Source of the DNA: Bradyrhizobiaceae bacterium
GTDB taxonomy: Bacteria; Pseudomonadota; Alphaproteobacteria; Rhizobiales; Xanthobacteraceae
Length of the DNA: 64,000 bases
Reading direction: 5' to 3'
Assembly (NCBI GenBank): GCA_020544565.1
Contig: CP078014.1
Coordinates: 1,579,874-1,643,873 of the forward strand
Part shown: piece by piece, positions 34,514-43,172 of the stretch
Layout: each line of letters opens with the position of its first letter
How positions within the stretch are numbered: the stretch's first letter is position 1
Position numbers and translations under genes: made by a program
The notes under the pieces: model-generated
Seen by the model: only the letters and a program-made list of their open reading frames with translations
Databases searched by the model: none
Told to the model about the DNA's origin: nothing

Positions 34514-36105
34514 GAATCCTCCTCCAGCTCGGCAGCCTCGGGAGTCCTGGCGGCCCTGGACATGGGGCTGACCGGGAGCGGTGAACGCAGATGCAGCGGC
34601 GGCAGGCCGGCGACATAGGCCGCAAATGTCGTAATGGCCGACTGGGCTTTCGTGACCTCGATCGCAGACGCCCAGATCGTGGCGATCCGGTCACGCGGAA
34701 CCCGCGCGCGCAAATAGGGATCGCGCTCTCCTGCAAAGCGCTGCTCAGTCCAGCCTATCCCGAGACGGTTGTAGCAGGCACTTTCCGCGCAGCCCGCAAC
34801 CACCACGCCGTCGGCAAGATCGCGGCTGAGGACGAAATCGATCAACGACGGCGGCATCATCGCAACGCAGGGCATGACGACTGTTCCATCGAGGCGTCCG
34901 CCGGCAGCCCCGTGCTCGCAGGCGAGCACCAGCACGCGTCCCGGCTTCGCCAGCGTAGCCGCGGCAGCAATGACCCGCTCGCGCAATTCCTTTAGCGAGT
35001 AGTCCGGCAGATCAATCCCGGTCTTGAGATCCTCTGAGCGGCGGAACGGCGTCGAGGAAGGACAGGCGCCGACGCAGATGCCGCAGGATACGCAGAGCGA
35101 CGGATTGACCTCCGCCTGGATCGGAAACGGCAGGTCATCGGTACGACGCACCATGCGGATGGCCTCGTAAGGGCAATCCTCGGCGCATCGTGCGCAGCCA
35201 TTGCAGTGCTCCAGATCGATTTGCGCAGCCTTCGCCCGCCGCAGCGGCGGCAACCAGGGCATCAACCCGATCATCAACGAAAAGGCGCCTAAAAATGCCC
35301 AGACCGTGCCGTTGCCCCAGATGCCGGTCAGGGGATAGAGCGGCAGATAGAGCCAGTCGAGACCGACGTCGGCCGGCACCTTCGCAAGATCGGCGGGACC
35401 CTGCGACAGAGCGGGCTTCCAGATCGATACCGCGAGCAGCGCTGCCAGCGACAATAGCGCGAGGGTACGCGGCGGGTTCATTTTCGGCCTGGAGATGCGG
35501 ATGATATGGATCCACATGACGAACAGCAGGAACAGCGGCACCGCCACATGCATGAAAACCATCAGCGAGAAGAAGCGGCTGGTGAGCGTACCGGTGGAAA
35601 CGAAATTTCGGGCAATCGGCTCCCCGAAGATGGGCAGCCAGTCCAGAAGCTCCGACGAGACGATCGCGACATACTGGGCAAGCTTGTCCCAGACCAGCCA
35701 ATAGCCGGTAATCCCCGAAGCGTAGAGCAGCCAGATGATCGGCAGGCCGGTGACCCAGGAAAACCATCGAACGCCCCGATAGCGATCCAGCGAAAATTCT
35801 CGCAGCAGATGAACCACCACCATCACGACCATCAGGTCCGAGGCATAGCGGTGAAAGCTGCGCATCACCCCGGCGTGAAACCAGTAATACTGGGTCAGAT
35901 GTTCGACCGATTGATAGGCCCGCTCGATGCCGGTATCGAAGAAGATGAACAGGTAGATCCCGCTCACCGCCACGATCCAGAAGAAAAAGAATCCGAGCGC
36001 GCCGAGCTGCGCCAGCGGATTGAGCTGCGGCGTGAACAGCCGATCGAACGGTCGCTCGATCAGCGAAAAAGCTGTGCGGAGCACGCTGCGGATGGCGCCG
36101 ATCAC
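34510..36105 (-). CDS. Cytochrome b - 2[4Fe-4S] ferredoxin - MvhD-like fusion
   Basis: The 531-residue protein starts at GTG 36105, with GGAGAG six bases upstream; the frame further right is low-complexity. Residues 30-285 are a diheme cytochrome b of the bc1/b6 N-terminal type, with His85/His99 and His186/His200 in two helices (13 residues between each pair). Residues 300-350 carry two clusters: C301-x2-C304-x2-C307-x3-C311 and C338-x2-C341-x2-C344-x3-C348. Residues 390-480 resemble MvhD, the [2Fe-2S] subunit that links hydrogenases to heterodisulfide reductase, with Cys396, 413, 439 and 444. It likely moves electrons between a soluble donor and a membrane quinone or oxidase. The donor is unknown. 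Confidence 0.8.
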   Translation of the reverse strand: MIGAIRSVLRTAFSLIERPFDRLFTPQLNPLAQLGALGFFFFWIVAVSGIYLFIFFDTGIERAYQSVEHLTQYYWFHAGVMRSFHRYASDLMVVMVVVHLLREFSLDRYRGVRWFSWVTGLPIIWLLYASGITGYWLVWDKLAQYVAIVSSELLDWLPIFGEPIARNFVSTGTLTSRFFSLMVFMHVAVPLFLLFVMWIHIIRISRPKMNPPRTLALLSLAALLAVSIWKPALSQGPADLAKVPADVGLDWLYLPLYPLTGIWGNGTVWAFLGAFSLMIGLMPWLPPLRRAKAAQIDLEHCNGCARCAEDCPYEAIRMVRRTDDLPFPIQAEVNPSLCVSCGICVGACPSSTPFRRSEDLKTGIDLPDYSLKELRERVIAAAATLAKPGRVLVLACEHGAAGGRLDGTVVMPCVAMMPPSLIDFVLSRDLADGVVVAGCAESACYNRLGIGWTEQRFAGERDPYLRARVPRDRIATIWASAIEVTKAQSAITTFAAYVAGLPPLHLRSPLPVSPMSRAARTPEAAELEEDS

Positions 36106-36136
36106 ATTGCTCTCCGTTTCATGCCGCCCCGGCCGC

Positions 36137-36940
36137 TCATGCCTGCGCCGAGCGAAACCATTCGCGCAGAATGAGGCCGCCCATGACGATGAGAGAGAAC
36201 GCCGCGAGAACGCTGCCGAACACCAGCCCGTAATCGATACGGTAGCGGCCGGCACCGGGATCGTAGGTGGTGCAGATGAACTTGATGCGGTCGACGATGC
36301 CGCTGAAAGAGAACGAGGTCGTGGTGCCGTACACAACGTCCTTGAGCGGCTCCATGAACATCTGCAGCGGAAATTCCTCGCCATAGACATGGCGATATAT
36401 CTTGCCGTCGCGGTCGATGATCGTGGTCTGCGTCAGATGGTCGAACCCGCCGGCCACCGCGCGGTAGCTGAAGCCGAGATCGCCCAACAGCGCCTCGATG
36501 GTCGCGGGATCAGCGCTGGCCACCCGCCAGTTTGGCGATCTGATGCCTTGAGTCGATGCGAACTGGGTCAGCCGTGCCGGCGTATCGTTGCGCACGTCGA
36601 AACCGACCGTGAGCACGTTGAAGCGGTCCAGTCCGATCATCCGCCCCGCCTCATTCACGGCATCGATGACGTGCTGTGTGGTCGGCGGGCAAACCGAACT
36701 GCAAGCCGTGTAGACCAAGCTGATCACCAGCGGCTTACCGCGGTAATCGTGCAACGCCAACGATGCTCCGTTCATGTCGACCAGCGTATAGCTGCCGAGG
36801 GTGCGACCAAGCGCCTGCATTCCCCTGGCGATCGCTGTCGCGGGATCGAGCTGCGGCGACGCCGGCGCGGCAAGGACCGGCACCGTGAACAAACAAGCGA
36901 GCGCGGTCGCCGCCCATGCCGCAGCGCGCGCCGTGGTCAT
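36137..36940 (-). CDS. SCO1/SenC-family copper assembly protein
   Basis: The product (267 residues from ATG 36940) has a signal or anchor sequence (AATALACLFTVPVLAAPASP). Its thioredoxin-like domain has the SCO copper site YTACSSVCPPTTQHV (Cys-x3-Cys) with the later His in GFDHLTQTTIID, and a C-terminal membrane helix near VFGSVLAAFSLIVMGGLILR. SCO proteins load or reduce CuA in subunit II of heme-copper oxidases, fitting the CoxB gene upstream. The stop overlaps the start region of the next gene in the operon, and its start overlaps the ctaB stop. Confidence 0.85.
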   Translation of the reverse strand: MTTARAAAWAATALACLFTVPVLAAPASPQLDPATAIARGMQALGRTLGSYTLVDMNGASLALHDYRGKPLVISLVYTACSSVCPPTTQHVIDAVNEAGRMIGLDRFNVLTVGFDVRNDTPARLTQFASTQGIRSPNWRVASADPATIEALLGDLGFSYRAVAGGFDHLTQTTIIDRDGKIYRHVYGEEFPLQMFMEPLKDVVYGTTTSFSFSGIVDRIKFICTTYDPGAGRYRIDYGLVFGSVLAAFSLIVMGGLILREWFRSAQA

Positions 36941-37809
36941 AGCCAATACCTGACAGCGCAGGCGAGCAGCACCCCGGCGATCAGCAGCGCCAGTTGCACC
37001 AAGGATGCGAAGAAGTTCGCCATCGCGTTCTCCATGGAGGGAACGCGATACAGCTTCACACTCTTCCAGACGAAATAGCCCCCGCCGATTCCGGCGCCAA
37101 GCCCATAGAGCAGCCCCTCGCCGAACCAGAGCGGCACCAGTGAGACCACCGCGAGCGCCACCGTATGGGCGAGGATGGCCAAGGTCCAGGCATGGGCCGG
37201 AACCACCACCGGCAACATCGGAATGCCGGCCTTGGCATAGTCCTGACCCTTGGCCGCAGCGAGGCTCCAGAAATGCGGCGGCGTCCACAGGAACAGCACA
37301 ACCGCCAGCACGGTCGGAATCACCTGCGGCGACGGATCGACGGCTGCCGCGCCAGCGAGCACCGCAAAACTTCCGGCCAGGCCGCCAACCACGATATTCC
37401 AGGTGCTGCGACGTTTCAGCCACACCGTATAGACGATGCCGTAGGTGAAGGCGCCGAGAAACACATAGGCCGCCGCAACGTTGCCTGCGGTGACCGAGGC
37501 AAGCCCAAGCGACGCTGCGAGCAGCCCGAGAAATCCGACCAGCCACCACGGACCGGGCTTGAGCGTTCCGCTGGCAAACGGGCGAGTGCGGGTGCGCCGC
37601 ATCAGCCGGTCGACGTCGCGCTCATAATAGTGGTTGAAGGCGCCTGCAGCACCCGAGGCGCCGAGAACCGCCAGAGCGAGGCCCATGATCTGCCACCATG
37701 CCAGCCCCGGTCCGCTTGCGACCGCAACGCCGGCAAGCGCGCTCGCCGCAATCGCGACCCCGATCCTGAGTTTTAGGAGCGAAATGGTCAGTCCGATTGC
37801 GGCGCGCAT
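36937..37809 (-). CDS. ctaB: Protoheme IX farnesyltransferase (heme O synthase)
   Basis: This 290-residue UbiA-family integral membrane protein has about nine hydrophobic spans. The first Asp-rich motif region reads AFNHYYERDVDRLMRRTRTR (N-x3-D type) and the second is YTVWLKRRSTWNIVVGG. It converts heme b to heme O for O- or A-type oxidases, so the adjacent terminal oxidase probably uses heme O or A. Start at ATG 37809. The gene follows coxA with 32 bases between. Confidence 0.88.
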   Translation of the reverse strand: MRAAIGLTISLLKLRIGVAIAASALAGVAVASGPGLAWWQIMGLALAVLGASGAAGAFNHYYERDVDRLMRRTRTRPFASGTLKPGPWWLVGFLGLLAASLGLASVTAGNVAAAYVFLGAFTYGIVYTVWLKRRSTWNIVVGGLAGSFAVLAGAAAVDPSPQVIPTVLAVVLFLWTPPHFWSLAAAKGQDYAKAGIPMLPVVVPAHAWTLAILAHTVALAVVSLVPLWFGEGLLYGLGAGIGGGYFVWKSVKLYRVPSMENAMANFFASLVQLALLIAGVLLACAVRYWL

Positions 37810-37841
37810 GGGATCATCTCCGTGGAAATCAATGGCATCAA

Positions 37842-39563
37842 TCAGCGGAACAGCCAGAGCTCCGACAGATATTTCCAGTTGATAAAGTAGTAGAGAACGA
37901 AGCAGACGAAGAAGATCGTGACCAGAACGACCGTGCCCGGAAGCTTTGGCGCCTTCTCGTTGCCATAGTGCGAGGCCACGGCGCCGCCGCCTGCGTGCAG
38001 CGGGAAGGTCAGCTTGTGACCGGCTTTGATCTTCTCGCCGAAGAACACCGTGCCGACCACGACCAACACGAAGATGATGCCACCGATCGCCGCGATGATC
38101 GCGAAGATGCCGTTGAGGCCCATCATCAGGAACGCGCCGGCGGAGTGGGCAAACGACAGATTGGCGTCGCTGAAGGTGATGTCCCAATGCCGGCGTGGAA
38201 CGCCGAGCGTACCCGCCCCCATCATGAACAGCGAGATTCCGGCGGCGCCGATCCCGAACAGATAGGGCTGCAGCTTGGCGAGCTTGGGCCAGAGAATTTC
38301 ACGTTCGAACACCAGAGGCAGCACCAGATATGTTGCTCCCATGAAGGCGAGCGTGGTTCCCGCCACCACTGTGCCGTGGAAGTGGCCCGGCACATAGATC
38401 GTGTTGTGCATCAGCACGTTGAGCTGTTCGGTGCCGAGCACCACGCCGGAGATCCCGCCGATGAAGCCGAAGAACACCAGCGACAGGAACATGCCGGCCC
38501 ACGCCGGATTCCCCCACGGCGACTTGCGCAGCCATTCGAACACGCCGCGAGTGTAGCCGTTCCTGCGCTGCGCCGCTTCGATCGCCCCCGGCACGGTTAG
38601 GCCGTGCACCATCGAGCCAAGCACCGCCAGATACATCATGTAGCTGGTATTGACGATCTTCCAGGTCTCATCCAGCCCGGGATCAGCCAGCAGGTGGTGC
38701 GCCGAGGCGAGTTGCAGAAACAGGATATACAAGAAGAAGGCAGTGCGGCTCACCTTCTCGTTCAGCGGCTTGGCGCCGACCAGCAGCGCCGCGGTCAGGT
38801 ACCACAGCGAAACATGCGCCGAGACGTTGACCTGCTGCGACGAATGCCCCATCGCCCACCATATCACCTTGTACATCAAGGGATCGACGTCGTTGACCAG
38901 CCCGAGCGACCACAGCCAGGTCGGGACCAGAATGATCGCGCCCGATGCGATCGTGAACACCGCGATGATCGCGGCAGTGAGCGCGCCGAAAGTCACCAGC
39001 GGAATCGAACCCTCGTAGGTCTTTTCCTCCTTGGCTATCACCAGCGTTGCGAAGAAGATCGCGCAGCCGATCAGAGCGCCGACCGCGAACAGGATGATGC
39101 CGAGGTAGAAGTGCGGCTGGGCCTTCATCGGCGGGTAGGACGTGAACATCACACTGGAATCGCCCTGCAGCACGGCGATATTGGTTGCAATCGCGCCGAC
39201 CACCATCATCACAAAGCCGACCCAGCCCAGCTTTGGCGCGGCCAACCGCGAATTGAGCAGGATCGCGGAAGCGAAATACAGAACGGCGATTTCGAAAAAG
39301 ATGATCCAGAACAGCAGCACGTTGGCCCCGTGTCCGGTCAGGATCAGGTAGAACCAGTCGGCCGGAAGCAGATGCACAGCCGGCCAGCGCGTCAGCGCGA
39401 CCAACAGGCCCATCAACCCGCCGATGGCGAGAAACACCACCGCAGCCACGGCGTTTGCCTTGATCAGCGTCCGCGCCGCGGTATCGACCTTGAGGCCGGT
39501 ATACTGACAGGTGCGGAGCTCTGCCTGTGCCGGGACAGCACCGATGACGGTTTCTGCGGTCAT
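37842..39563 (-). CDS. Heme-copper oxidase subunit I lacking the active-site tyrosine
   Basis: The 573-residue polytopic protein has about 13-14 helices. Low-spin heme ligands are His78 (LTGHGANVLLFW) and His396; the active-site heme ligand is His394 (PGHFHGTV). The Cu-B ligands are His240 and the pair His289-His290 (ASAHHLLADPG). In oxidases His240 is followed four residues later by the cross-linked Tyr of HPEVY; here the sequence is GHSSQQVN, with Gln244 there. The D-channel motifs of A-type enzymes are absent. It resembles B-type oxidases or the tyrosine-less NO reductase lineages. Partners: a CuA subunit II, SCO, CtaB. Confidence 0.82.
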   Translation of the reverse strand: MTAETVIGAVPAQAELRTCQYTGLKVDTAARTLIKANAVAAVVFLAIGGLMGLLVALTRWPAVHLLPADWFYLILTGHGANVLLFWIIFFEIAVLYFASAILLNSRLAAPKLGWVGFVMMVVGAIATNIAVLQGDSSVMFTSYPPMKAQPHFYLGIILFAVGALIGCAIFFATLVIAKEEKTYEGSIPLVTFGALTAAIIAVFTIASGAIILVPTWLWSLGLVNDVDPLMYKVIWWAMGHSSQQVNVSAHVSLWYLTAALLVGAKPLNEKVSRTAFFLYILFLQLASAHHLLADPGLDETWKIVNTSYMMYLAVLGSMVHGLTVPGAIEAAQRRNGYTRGVFEWLRKSPWGNPAWAGMFLSLVFFGFIGGISGVVLGTEQLNVLMHNTIYVPGHFHGTVVAGTTLAFMGATYLVLPLVFEREILWPKLAKLQPYLFGIGAAGISLFMMGAGTLGVPRRHWDITFSDANLSFAHSAGAFLMMGLNGIFAIIAAIGGIIFVLVVVGTVFFGEKIKAGHKLTFPLHAGGGAVASHYGNEKAPKLPGTVVLVTIFFVCFVLYYFINWKYLSELWLFR

Positions 39564-39567
39564 AAGT

Positions 39568-40143
39568 CTACCTCCCCCCGGCGAGGCGCTGTTCGGCCTC
39601 GGCTCGCTTCTGTTCCGTGACGTAAATCTTTCCGGTCATGGTGTGATGACCGATCCCGCAATACTCGTTGCAGATGATGCCGAATTCGCCGCTCTCAGTG
39701 GGCGTCAGCGAAATCACATGCTCGTAGCCGGGGTGAACGGAAATATTGATGTTGGTGGGTTGCAGCGAGAAGCCATGCTGCCAGTCGATCGATGAAAGGT
39801 GGATCCGGTAGCTGACGCCCTTCTCCAGTTCGAGAATGGGCCACCACTGCCACAGCCGCCCGAGCAGATAGACGTCGGTCCCCGGCTTGGGCTTGACCAC
39901 CGGTATGCCCTGCTCCTCGCGCACCTGGAATTTCTTGGCGAACTCGTCGACCTTCGCTTCATAGGCCGACGGCGAGATGCGGTAGGCTTCCTTGTTGAGA
40001 TTCTGCTGGCCGAAGAAATGCCAGGCGATCATGAAGCCGAACATGAACAGGCCCCAGAGGAAAGCGATCACGATCCAGATCAGCTCGACCCTTTCGATAG
40101 GCTCGTTCCACCAAATTCGTTGTTCGGGCGGTGTGACGGCCAT
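39568..40143 (-). CDS. CuA subunit II of the terminal oxidase
   Basis: The 191-residue protein has a single N-terminal membrane helix (VELIWIVIAFLWGLFMFGFM). Its cupredoxin domain carries the CuA site: His in IDWQHGFSLQ, and the loop GIICNEYCGIGHHTM, giving two Cys, Glu, His and Met ligands. A cytochrome c docking role is expected. The gene sits between subunit I and a 57-residue membrane protein, with four bases before coxA. Confidence 0.88.
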   Translation of the reverse strand: MAVTPPEQRIWWNEPIERVELIWIVIAFLWGLFMFGFMIAWHFFGQQNLNKEAYRISPSAYEAKVDEFAKKFQVREEQGIPVVKPKPGTDVYLLGRLWQWWPILELEKGVSYRIHLSSIDWQHGFSLQPTNINISVHPGYEHVISLTPTESGEFGIICNEYCGIGHHTMTGKIYVTEQKRAEAEQRLAGGR

Positions 40144-40205
40144 GTCGATCTTCCCTTCTCAAAAAGATTCGCGCATCAGTGTGAAGTTGGCGCAGCTTGC
40201 AATCT

Positions 40206-40379
40206 TCATTGCGCCAGCGGGATCGAGACGATTTCCATCACGCCCCAGATCAGATAGAAAACCGTCGGCAGCGTTACGCCGAGGAACAGCAGCAGGAATG
40301 GATTATCGAGTATCCGCTGCATCATCGGCATGCGCTCGGAGCTCGCTTGCGGTACCGGAGGCTGTTCGACAGGCTTCAT
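40206..40379 (-). CDS. Single-span membrane subunit (57 aa)
   Basis: ATG 40379 is preceded by AGGGG and the frame ends at TGA 40206-40208. After a Pro/Gln-rich start (MKPVEQPPVPQASSERMPMM) one helix follows: FLLLFLGVTLPTVFYLIWGV. Position as first gene of the oxidase operon and length match the small helper subunit (IIa-like) of ba3-type oxidases. It is 62 bases upstream of coxB, which shares the direction. Confidence 0.7.
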   Translation of the reverse strand: MKPVEQPPVPQASSERMPMMQRILDNPFLLLFLGVTLPTVFYLIWGVMEIVSIPLAQ

Positions 40380-40441
40380 GACGGACCCCTAAACCTCCCA
40401 ATGAAGAATCCAAATCTATCGTGCGTCCGCGCGCCTTATCC

Positions 40442-40455
40442 TTGACAACAGTCAA
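40442..40455. promoter_or_regulatory. Crp/Fnr-type box between the oxidase operon and the thioredoxin-like gene
   Basis: TTGAC-aaca-GTCAA is a perfect 5-4-5 inverted repeat. It lies 62 bases before the oxidase operon start (40379) and 34 bases before the plus-strand start at 40490. It has the architecture of FixK/Fnr/Dnr sites and could drive both directions. Confidence 0.75.
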
Positions 40456-40489
40456 GACAGACCGATCCGGCAACAGAAACAATTCTGTC

Positions 40490-40942
40490 ATGTCTGAAAT
40501 TCGGTTTGTCGCTGCACCGACGCACCGTTCTGCGCGCTTTCGCCGAACGCTCGCAGGCGCAGGCGCCGTCGTTGCCATCGCCGCGATGGCGGTATGGGCG
40601 GGCCGTGGGGCCGAGCGCAAACCAGATGTCATGCTGCTGTATGTCGGGGCGGAGGATTGCGCGCCTTGCCGGGCCTGGCAAAACGGTGAAGGCGTCGCCT
40701 TTCAGGCTTCCGCGGAGTTTCAACGCATTACTTACCGGGAGATCAAGTCACCGCATCTCCTCGATGTCATGAAAGACGAAAACTGGCCGGATGAAATCCG
40801 CGGCTACCGCGACAGCCTGAGGCGCAGCGACGGTGTGCCGTTGTGGCTGGTCGTCGCCGACCACAAGATCGTGGAACAGCGTTTTGGCGCCGCCGAATGG
40901 CGCGCCCGCATCCTGCCCGCCATAAAGTCGTTGCTGCGTTGA
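40490..40942 (+). CDS. Exported thioredoxin-like protein with CAPC motif
   Basis: The 150-residue product starts MSEIRFVAAPTHRSARFRRT. It has an N-terminal membrane helix (AGAGAVVAIAAMAVWAG) and a thioredoxin-like domain with the redox motif GAEDCAPCRAW. A likely role is thiol or heme/copper ligand handling in the periplasm for the oxidase encoded divergently from the same control region. It is shorter than DsbA and lacks a cis-Pro that I can place with certainty. Confidence 0.75.
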   Translation: MSEIRFVAAPTHRSARFRRTLAGAGAVVAIAAMAVWAGRGAERKPDVMLLYVGAEDCAPCRAWQNGEGVAFQASAEFQRITYREIKSPHLLDVMKDENWPDEIRGYRDSLRRSDGVPLWLVVADHKIVEQRFGAAEWRARILPAIKSLLR

Positions 40943-41111
40943 GGCGCTCGGCCTCGCGGCTTCAGGAGGATCGATGCGGCAAGCGGTCTTCGGAAAGCCG
41001 ACGCCTTCCGTTCCGCCGCCGCGAGCCTTGCATGCGATCGGCGGCGATCAGATTGCAAAGCTTCGCGGCTTGGCATCGATCGCGGCAGCGACTTCCACCG
41101 ACGCCAATCGG

Positions 41112-42065
41112 CTATGAGCCGCCCTGTTTGGAGTCATCGGGTATGATGCCGCCAAAGCGCGCGTGAAAACTCTTCGCCGCGCGCGGCAGCGGCCCATCCG
41201 CCGTTTCCAGCATCTGCATCAGATGCACCTCGGTCTTCCCCCAGCAGAGTTGGTAGATGTCGCGACACAAGGCCCGCGCCGTGTCGCCGGGCCAATCGTC
41301 CGGCAGAAGCTGGCGCGGCAAGGAAGGATCGCGAAGCTGAATGCGACGAAATTCATGCATCAGGAGCGTGCGGATGATGAAGCATTGTTCGGGATCGAGG
41401 GTCGATGCATGACGCAACGTCCGCGCCACACTGCGGAATCGATCGATAAACGATTGATATTCGGCCGCGACCTTGTCCAGGTTCCAGCATTGATCCACCA
41501 ATTCCTTCAGCGGTCGGCTGGAAAGAACGCCGAGGGTCTGCGCCTGCAGCACGACGACTTTGTCGCGCGCGCCGGCGATCTGGAGAATATCCAGAAGCTC
41601 CTCGGTCTGCCCCAAAGGGTGAACCAAAACGCCGGGAGCGATGGCGCCGTAACCCGCCCACAGCAACTCTTTTCGCAGCGCGTCGCGGAGCGCTGGCGTC
41701 AGACTGTCGCCGGGCATCAGGACCATCTGCCAGTCGCCTTCCCAGGCGACAGGTGCATCGTCATAGATCCTGTGGGAGGCATGTTCGAACCGTCGCCGGC
41801 CCATCGCGGTCAGGCTGTAATAGCTGCGCCGACCGATTTGCTCGGACACCAGCCATTTCTCCATCGACAGGCGAAACACCGAGGTGCGCACCGTGCGTGG
41901 ATTGAGCCCAAGCGGCGCCACCAGACGGATGAGACCGCCGAGCCAGGCAGTCCCGCCATGCGGCGCGATCATGTCGCCGTATATCGTGATGATCAGGGAA
42001 TTCGCCCGCAGGGGGCGGTCGGCCAATTGCTTTTTGATCCACTGGCCCAGCGAACGATTCTTCAT
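41112..42065 (-). CDS. paaX: PaaX-family phenylacetyl-CoA-responsive repressor
   Basis: A 317-residue transcription factor of the GntR-related PaaX family. The winged-helix part includes NSLIITIYGDMIAPHG, SVFRLSMEKWLVSEQIGRRS and YYSLTAMGRRRFEHAS. The effector part follows with YDDAPVAWEGDWQMVLM and later GLLVHPLGQTEELLDIL-type segments. PaaX represses phenylacetate catabolic genes until phenylacetyl-CoA binds. Start at ATG 42065 (MKNRSLGQWIKKQL); the frame upstream is shadow. It stands next to the PadBCD-like operon, supporting a phenylacetyl-CoA role for that enzyme. A half-site of the candidate PaaX operator lies at 42171-42179. Confidence 0.85.
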   Translation of the reverse strand: MKNRSLGQWIKKQLADRPLRANSLIITIYGDMIAPHGGTAWLGGLIRLVAPLGLNPRTVRTSVFRLSMEKWLVSEQIGRRSYYSLTAMGRRRFEHASHRIYDDAPVAWEGDWQMVLMPGDSLTPALRDALRKELLWAGYGAIAPGVLVHPLGQTEELLDILQIAGARDKVVVLQAQTLGVLSSRPLKELVDQCWNLDKVAAEYQSFIDRFRSVARTLRHASTLDPEQCFIIRTLLMHEFRRIQLRDPSLPRQLLPDDWPGDTARALCRDIYQLCWGKTEVHLMQMLETADGPLPRAAKSFHARFGGIIPDDSKQGGS

Positions 42066-42170
42066 GTCCGCATTGTAACCCGGAGGACCGCAGTGGGCGA
42101 CCCTTCGGCGTTCCAGCACCGGCGGATCCGATCGAATATCAACCGGTTTGGCGCTCTCAGCACATCCGAA

Positions 42171-42179
42171 CTGTATCAT
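42171..42179. promoter_or_regulatory. Half-site matching the candidate PaaX operator
   Basis: ctgtatcat (minus strand ATGATACAG) repeats the RTGATAC half-site of the inverted repeat at 46660-46699. It lies 106 bases before the paaX start, suggesting autoregulation. Only one half-site is visible. Confidence 0.35.
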
Positions 42180-42275
42180 GCGACGAATTTTCACGCGGGT
42201 CGGTTCGCAGGAGCGTGACCATCTGGGTCCCAGCCGCTCCGCCGCTTTCCGGACGACCCGCGGTCGTCGGTCCGG

Positions 42276-43172
42276 CTATTCGGGCTGTGCGCGATTCCAA
42301 CCTGGCTGCACACCTGGCCCGGCCGCACCTCCGCCACGCGACGGCTTCCGCGGCAGAGCAAACCCCTGCGTAAAGGCCGCGCGGCAGATCAACGTATATT
42401 TGAACCAGGCTCCGGTGACTGCCGCGAGAACACCCGCCAGCACTGCGAGCAGAGGAAGTTGGCCGAAACCCGCCCCCACGCCGAGGACGGCAGGCGCCAC
42501 ATGACCGAGCCAGACGAAACGGACGTCGAGCGCATTCAGGGCTTTCGATGTTCCGACCGGGACGCCCGTGCTGCGCAGCGACGCCAGATATGTCCGCCAT
42601 GCCAGCAAGCGGATAGCGAGCAGCACGGCGAGCAACCCGCCAAAAGGCGCCAGTCCGGGCCAATACATCGCGCCCATGCACAGCAGGCCGGCACCTTCGG
42701 TCAAACCCGTGGCAACGATCATGCCGATACAGCTTGCATGTCGCCATGCGGGAATGCCCTTGTTGGCGTACAGCATGCGCGCCTGACAATAGATGTAAAA
42801 AAGCCCGAGCAGCCCCGCGATCCAGAACGCCGCCCGCCAGTTGAAGACGACAGCGGCAGCACCGGACGCGAACACGAGCGGTGCCGTCATCGCCTCTCGT
42901 GTCATCCACGATGTCGCCGCATTGAGGTACACATTGAGTGCCCGCCACGGGCGACCGATCTCAAGCCAGACCGCGAGGAGGCCGACGCCGAGCAGCGCGA
43001 GCGCAACGACGACCAGCGGCCGCAGATCTTCGCCGTGCATGGACGCCAGCGCGGTCGCAACCAACAGACCGCCGCCGGCGCCGCCGCAGATGAAATTGGT
43101 CGCGGCGCGCGCATCCCAGTTCCTCTGCTGCCGCGGCAGCATCCGGTCGCCGATCTTGCGCGCTTTACTCAT
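42276..43172 (-). CDS. padD: Membrane anchor subunit of a molybdoenzyme (DmsC/PadD-like)
   Basis: The 298-residue protein has eight hydrophobic spans, with the DmsC-family loop WLEIGRPWRALNVYLNAATS and SWMTREAMTAPLVFASG. Such subunits bind a quinone and anchor the catalytic and iron-sulfur subunits. The gene overlaps the iron-sulfur subunit by four bases. In phenylacetyl-CoA:acceptor oxidoreductase the membrane subunit has the same place. The symbol is by analogy, not certain. The C-terminus is Gly/Pro-rich. Confidence 0.7.
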   Translation of the reverse strand: MSKARKIGDRMLPRQQRNWDARAATNFICGGAGGGLLVATALASMHGEDLRPLVVVALALLGVGLLAVWLEIGRPWRALNVYLNAATSWMTREAMTAPLVFASGAAAVVFNWRAAFWIAGLLGLFYIYCQARMLYANKGIPAWRHASCIGMIVATGLTEGAGLLCMGAMYWPGLAPFGGLLAVLLAIRLLAWRTYLASLRSTGVPVGTSKALNALDVRFVWLGHVAPAVLGVGAGFGQLPLLAVLAGVLAAVTGAWFKYTLICRAAFTQGFALPRKPSRGGGAAGPGVQPGWNRAQPE

